Assembly (NCBI GenBank): GCA_937907555.1
Contig: CALEST010000461.1
Location: forward strand, 1 to 7,621
DNA from: an uncultured Sediminibacterium sp.
GTDB lineage: Bacteria > Bacteroidota > Bacteroidia > Chitinophagales > Chitinophagaceae
DNA: 7,621 bases
Reading direction: 5' to 3'
The notes below the pieces were generated by a model. The model was not told the DNA's origin, did no database searches, and saw only the letters and a program-made list of their open reading frames with translations. Positions 5,742 to 7,621 of the stretch are shown here, one piece after another (positions within the stretch are counted from its first letter, which is position 1; each line of letters opens with the position of its first letter). The position numbers and the translations under genes were made by a program.

Positions 5742-6968
5742 ATGAAGCATCTCTTTTTGTTAATTCTGCTTGTTATTCCTGGCTTGGATATAACTTCTTT
5801 TGCACAAAATTTTGATGCCGACAATCCCCTTCATCAAATCCTGCAAAAACACCCCGAATTCTTCAAAAGAATCAATAATAGTCCCGATAGTTTTCGGGTT
5901 CAGATAGTTTACACACAGATTAATCGGAACAAAAAGAACAAAGCCTCGTTCAGAGAGTTCAATTACCGACTGAATGATCAGGAATATTTTTATCCCGCCA
6001 GCACGGTTAAAATGCCCATTGCATTTCTGGCGCTTGAGAAAATCAATGAGCTGGGAATTCCTGGTTTAACCATGAATAGCATTATGATAACAGACAGCGC
6101 ATCTGATGCACAGGATTTTGTTTATAATCAACCCAATGCCATGGATGGCGCGCCAACAATTGCCAACTATATCAAACAAATATTTTTAGTAAGTGACAAT
6201 GATGCTTTTAACAGGTTGTATGAGTTCCTTGGGCCTGATTATATTCAACAGAAGCTGGGGGCGAAAGGCTATCCTGACGCCATAATCCGCCATCGTTTAC
6301 AAGTAAATAAAACCCTGGATCAGCAATTGAAAACTAACCCGGTTAAATTTTACGATACTTCGGGTAATCTTATTTATGAACAACCCGCACAGGTAAGCAA
6401 GGGGCAATTTGCTGCAACACCATTTGAATTGGGCAAGGGCTATATGAAGGCAGGCAAACTGATGGATTCTCCTTTTTCTTTTTTAAACAAGAACAGAATT
6501 TACCTGCAAGACCTGCATCATATTTTGCAGTCGGTAATTTTTCCGGAAAGTACTAAAAAGAAAAGCCGTTTCAGGCTTACTGAGGAAGATTATGCATTTG
6601 TAAAAAAGTACATGCAGATTTATCCGGGTGAGTCAGATTCTCCTTCATACGATACCAGTTATTATTATGATACCTACTGCAAATTTTTATTGCAGGGATC
6701 TGAACGAAAAACCATTTTTCCTCAGGTGAAAATATATAATAAAGTGGGTGACGCCTACGGATTTTTATTGGATATAGCTTATATAGTAGACGAAATAAAT
6801 CAGATTGAATTCATGCTGAGTGCAGTTATATCCTGCAATACAGATGGAATTTTCAATGACGACAAATACGAGTATGATTCCCTTGGTTTTCCCTTTATGC
6901 GTGATCTGGGGATAGCCGTTTACAACCATGAGTTAAAGCGTAAAGGGAAATTGCCAATAATTAAGTAA
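5742..6968 (+). CDS. Exported class A beta-lactamase-fold serine hydrolase
   Basis: A 408-residue protein with a signal peptide (Lys2, hydrophobic 4-15, likely cleavage after Ser-Phe-Ala21), so it should act in the periplasm. The active-site motifs of penicillin-recognising serine enzymes occur in order: S87-T-V-K90 (SxxK, nucleophile and base), S151-D-N153 (SDN) and K334-V-G336 (the KTG motif with Val for Thr). The order and spacing fit class A beta-lactamases and the related 'Beta-lactamase2' family, though the protein is longer, with added sequence between SDN and KVG (roughly 190-320). The omega-loop position of class A Glu166 (R-x-E-x-x-L-N) aligns by eye to R183-H-R185-L-Q-V-N189, giving Arg instead of Glu. 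It may therefore be a slow-turnover hydrolase, peptidase or penicillin-binding protein rather than a resistance beta-lactamase (inference). The ATG is fixed by the signal peptide. The aminotransferase gene follows after 24 bp. Confidence 0.85.
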   Translation: MKHLFLLILLVIPGLDITSFAQNFDADNPLHQILQKHPEFFKRINNSPDSFRVQIVYTQINRNKKNKASFREFNYRLNDQEYFYPASTVKMPIAFLALEKINELGIPGLTMNSIMITDSASDAQDFVYNQPNAMDGAPTIANYIKQIFLVSDNDAFNRLYEFLGPDYIQQKLGAKGYPDAIIRHRLQVNKTLDQQLKTNPVKFYDTSGNLIYEQPAQVSKGQFAATPFELGKGYMKAGKLMDSPFSFLNKNRIYLQDLHHILQSVIFPESTKKKSRFRLTEEDYAFVKKYMQIYPGESDSPSYDTSYYYDTYCKFLLQGSERKTIFPQVKIYNKVGDAYGFLLDIAYIVDEINQIEFMLSAVISCNTDGIFNDDKYEYDSLGFPFMRDLGIAVYNHELKRKGKLPIIK

Positions 6969-6992
6969 ATTGTTGGCTTAAACTTTTTTTGA

Positions 6993-7621
6993 ATGGAATT
7001 GTCTTCTTTATTGAATCGTTTCAGTGAACCTGAAACCCTGAAAATGGCTAAATTGGGCCGCGAGTTGCGTGCAAAAGGTATTGATGTAATCGATTTGAGT
7101 TTAGGTGAACCCGATTTTGATACACCCCAACATATTAAGGATGCTGCTATAAAAGCCATAAATGATAACTGGAGTCATTATACACCAGTTCCTGGTTTTT
7201 TAGATTTAAGGGAAGCAGTCTGTACTAAATTAAAAAGAGACAATAACCTTACTTATACACCAGAACAAATTGTTGTTTCAACCGGAGCCAAACAGAGTCT
7301 GGCCAATGCCATACTTGCCTTGGTGGACGAGGGTGATGAAGTAGTTATCCCTACTCCATACTGGGTAACCTATTCCGAACTGGTAAAAATTGCCAGAGGG
7401 AAAGTGGTGGAAATCAGAACCAGCGTATCCAATAAATTCAAAGCAACTCCGGAAGAAGTGGCGGCTGCCATCACACCGAAAACAAAGGTCTTTATGTTTT
7501 CTTCTCCTTGCAACCCATCTGGAGCTGTGTATAGCAAAGAAGAGCTGGCTGCTTTGGTTAATGTGTTTGAAAAGCACCCACAGGTGATTATTCTTTCCGA
7601 TGAAATTTATGAATACATCAA
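6993..7621 (+). CDS. Class I aminotransferase, AspC-like (3' partial)
   Basis: The first 209 codons of a PLP-dependent fold-type I aminotransferase, open to the window end. It starts MELSSLLNRFSEPETLKMAK, as in the Bacillus/Thermus-type (subgroup Ib) aspartate aminotransferases. Following motifs include the substrate loop SLGEPDFDTP (about 36-45), HYTPVPGFLDLREA (62-75, with the Tyr-Thr-Pro-x-x-G pattern), STGAKQSLANA (PLP phosphate and ring contacts), PTPYWVTY (PLP-stacking aromatic), SSPCNPSGAVYS (the Asn of NPSG contacts the PLP ring oxygen) and SDEIYEYI (the Asp that pairs with the pyridine nitrogen). The catalytic Lys region lies beyond the window. The likely reaction is aspartate + 2-oxoglutarate to oxaloacetate + glutamate, but close relatives act on aromatic amino acids or prephenate, so the substrate is left open. 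It sits 24 bp after the serine hydrolase with no clear promoter or terminator between them, so co-transcription is plausible. Confidence 0.92.
   Translation, partial: MELSSLLNRFSEPETLKMAKLGRELRAKGIDVIDLSLGEPDFDTPQHIKDAAIKAINDNWSHYTPVPGFLDLREAVCTKLKRDNNLTYTPEQIVVSTGAKQSLANAILALVDEGDEVVIPTPYWVTYSELVKIARGKVVEIRTSVSNKFKATPEEVAAAITPKTKVFMFSSPCNPSGAVYSKEELAALVNVFEKHPQVIILSDEIYEYI

Noticed and set aside
5742..6968. Calling the serine hydrolase an antibiotic-resistance beta-lactamase
   Set aside because: The Glu166 position appears to be Arg and KTG is KVG; the fold family is supported but not beta-lactam resistance.
7278..7577. 99-codon frame on the - strand at the window end
   Set aside because: It is antisense to the aminotransferase, whose motifs over this stretch are unambiguous.
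1..7621. A novel defence, mobile or biosynthetic system
   Set aside because: All sizeable genes belong to known metabolic or housekeeping families, composition is even, and there are no integrases, transposases, repeats or toxin-antitoxin-like pairs.

Overview
The window looks like ordinary chromosomal DNA from a member of the Bacteroidota, most likely Chitinophagaceae or a close relative (inference). The reasons are a moderately AT-rich composition, exact or near matches to the Bacteroidota -7 promoter element TAnnTTTG in front of several genes, almost no Shine-Dalgarno sequences, and the style of the encoded proteins. There are no RNA genes, insertion sequences, phage genes or CRISPR arrays, and I found no evidence of a new defence or mobile system. 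The genes are metabolic and housekeeping.

Layout. (1) Positions 1-2063, + strand: the C-terminal two thirds of a concentrative nucleoside transporter (NupC/CNT family, cut by the window start), then after 30 bp mqnE, the radical-SAM aminofutalosine synthase of the futalosine route to menaquinone, with its own promoter match in the gap. (2) Positions 2068-4169, - strand: NADP-type isocitrate dehydrogenase with a Thermus-like C-terminal domain, followed by a small coiled-coil protein of unknown function and a VOC/glyoxalase-fold protein whose stop lies 4 bp from the mqnE stop. (3) Positions 4272-5702, - strand: a single-chain iron-sulfur L-serine dehydratase. (4) Positions 5742-7621, + strand: an exported class A beta-lactamase-fold serine hydrolase, transcribed divergently from the dehydratase across a 39-bp gap containing a perfect 8+8 bp inverted repeat, and then the first half of a class I (AspC-like) aminotransferase that runs off the window end.

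Functional links. Serine dehydratase (serine to pyruvate), isocitrate dehydrogenase (isocitrate to 2-oxoglutarate) and the aminotransferase (probably aspartate/2-oxoglutarate) all sit where amino-acid and central carbon metabolism meet, but they are not clearly one operon. MqnE makes a nucleoside-like menaquinone precursor next to a nucleoside transporter, which is suggestive only. The observations most worth checking are the divergent operator-like palindrome, the C-terminal cysteine of the dehydratase, the serine hydrolase that lacks the class A deacylating glutamate, and the small coiled-coil gene behind isocitrate dehydrogenase.
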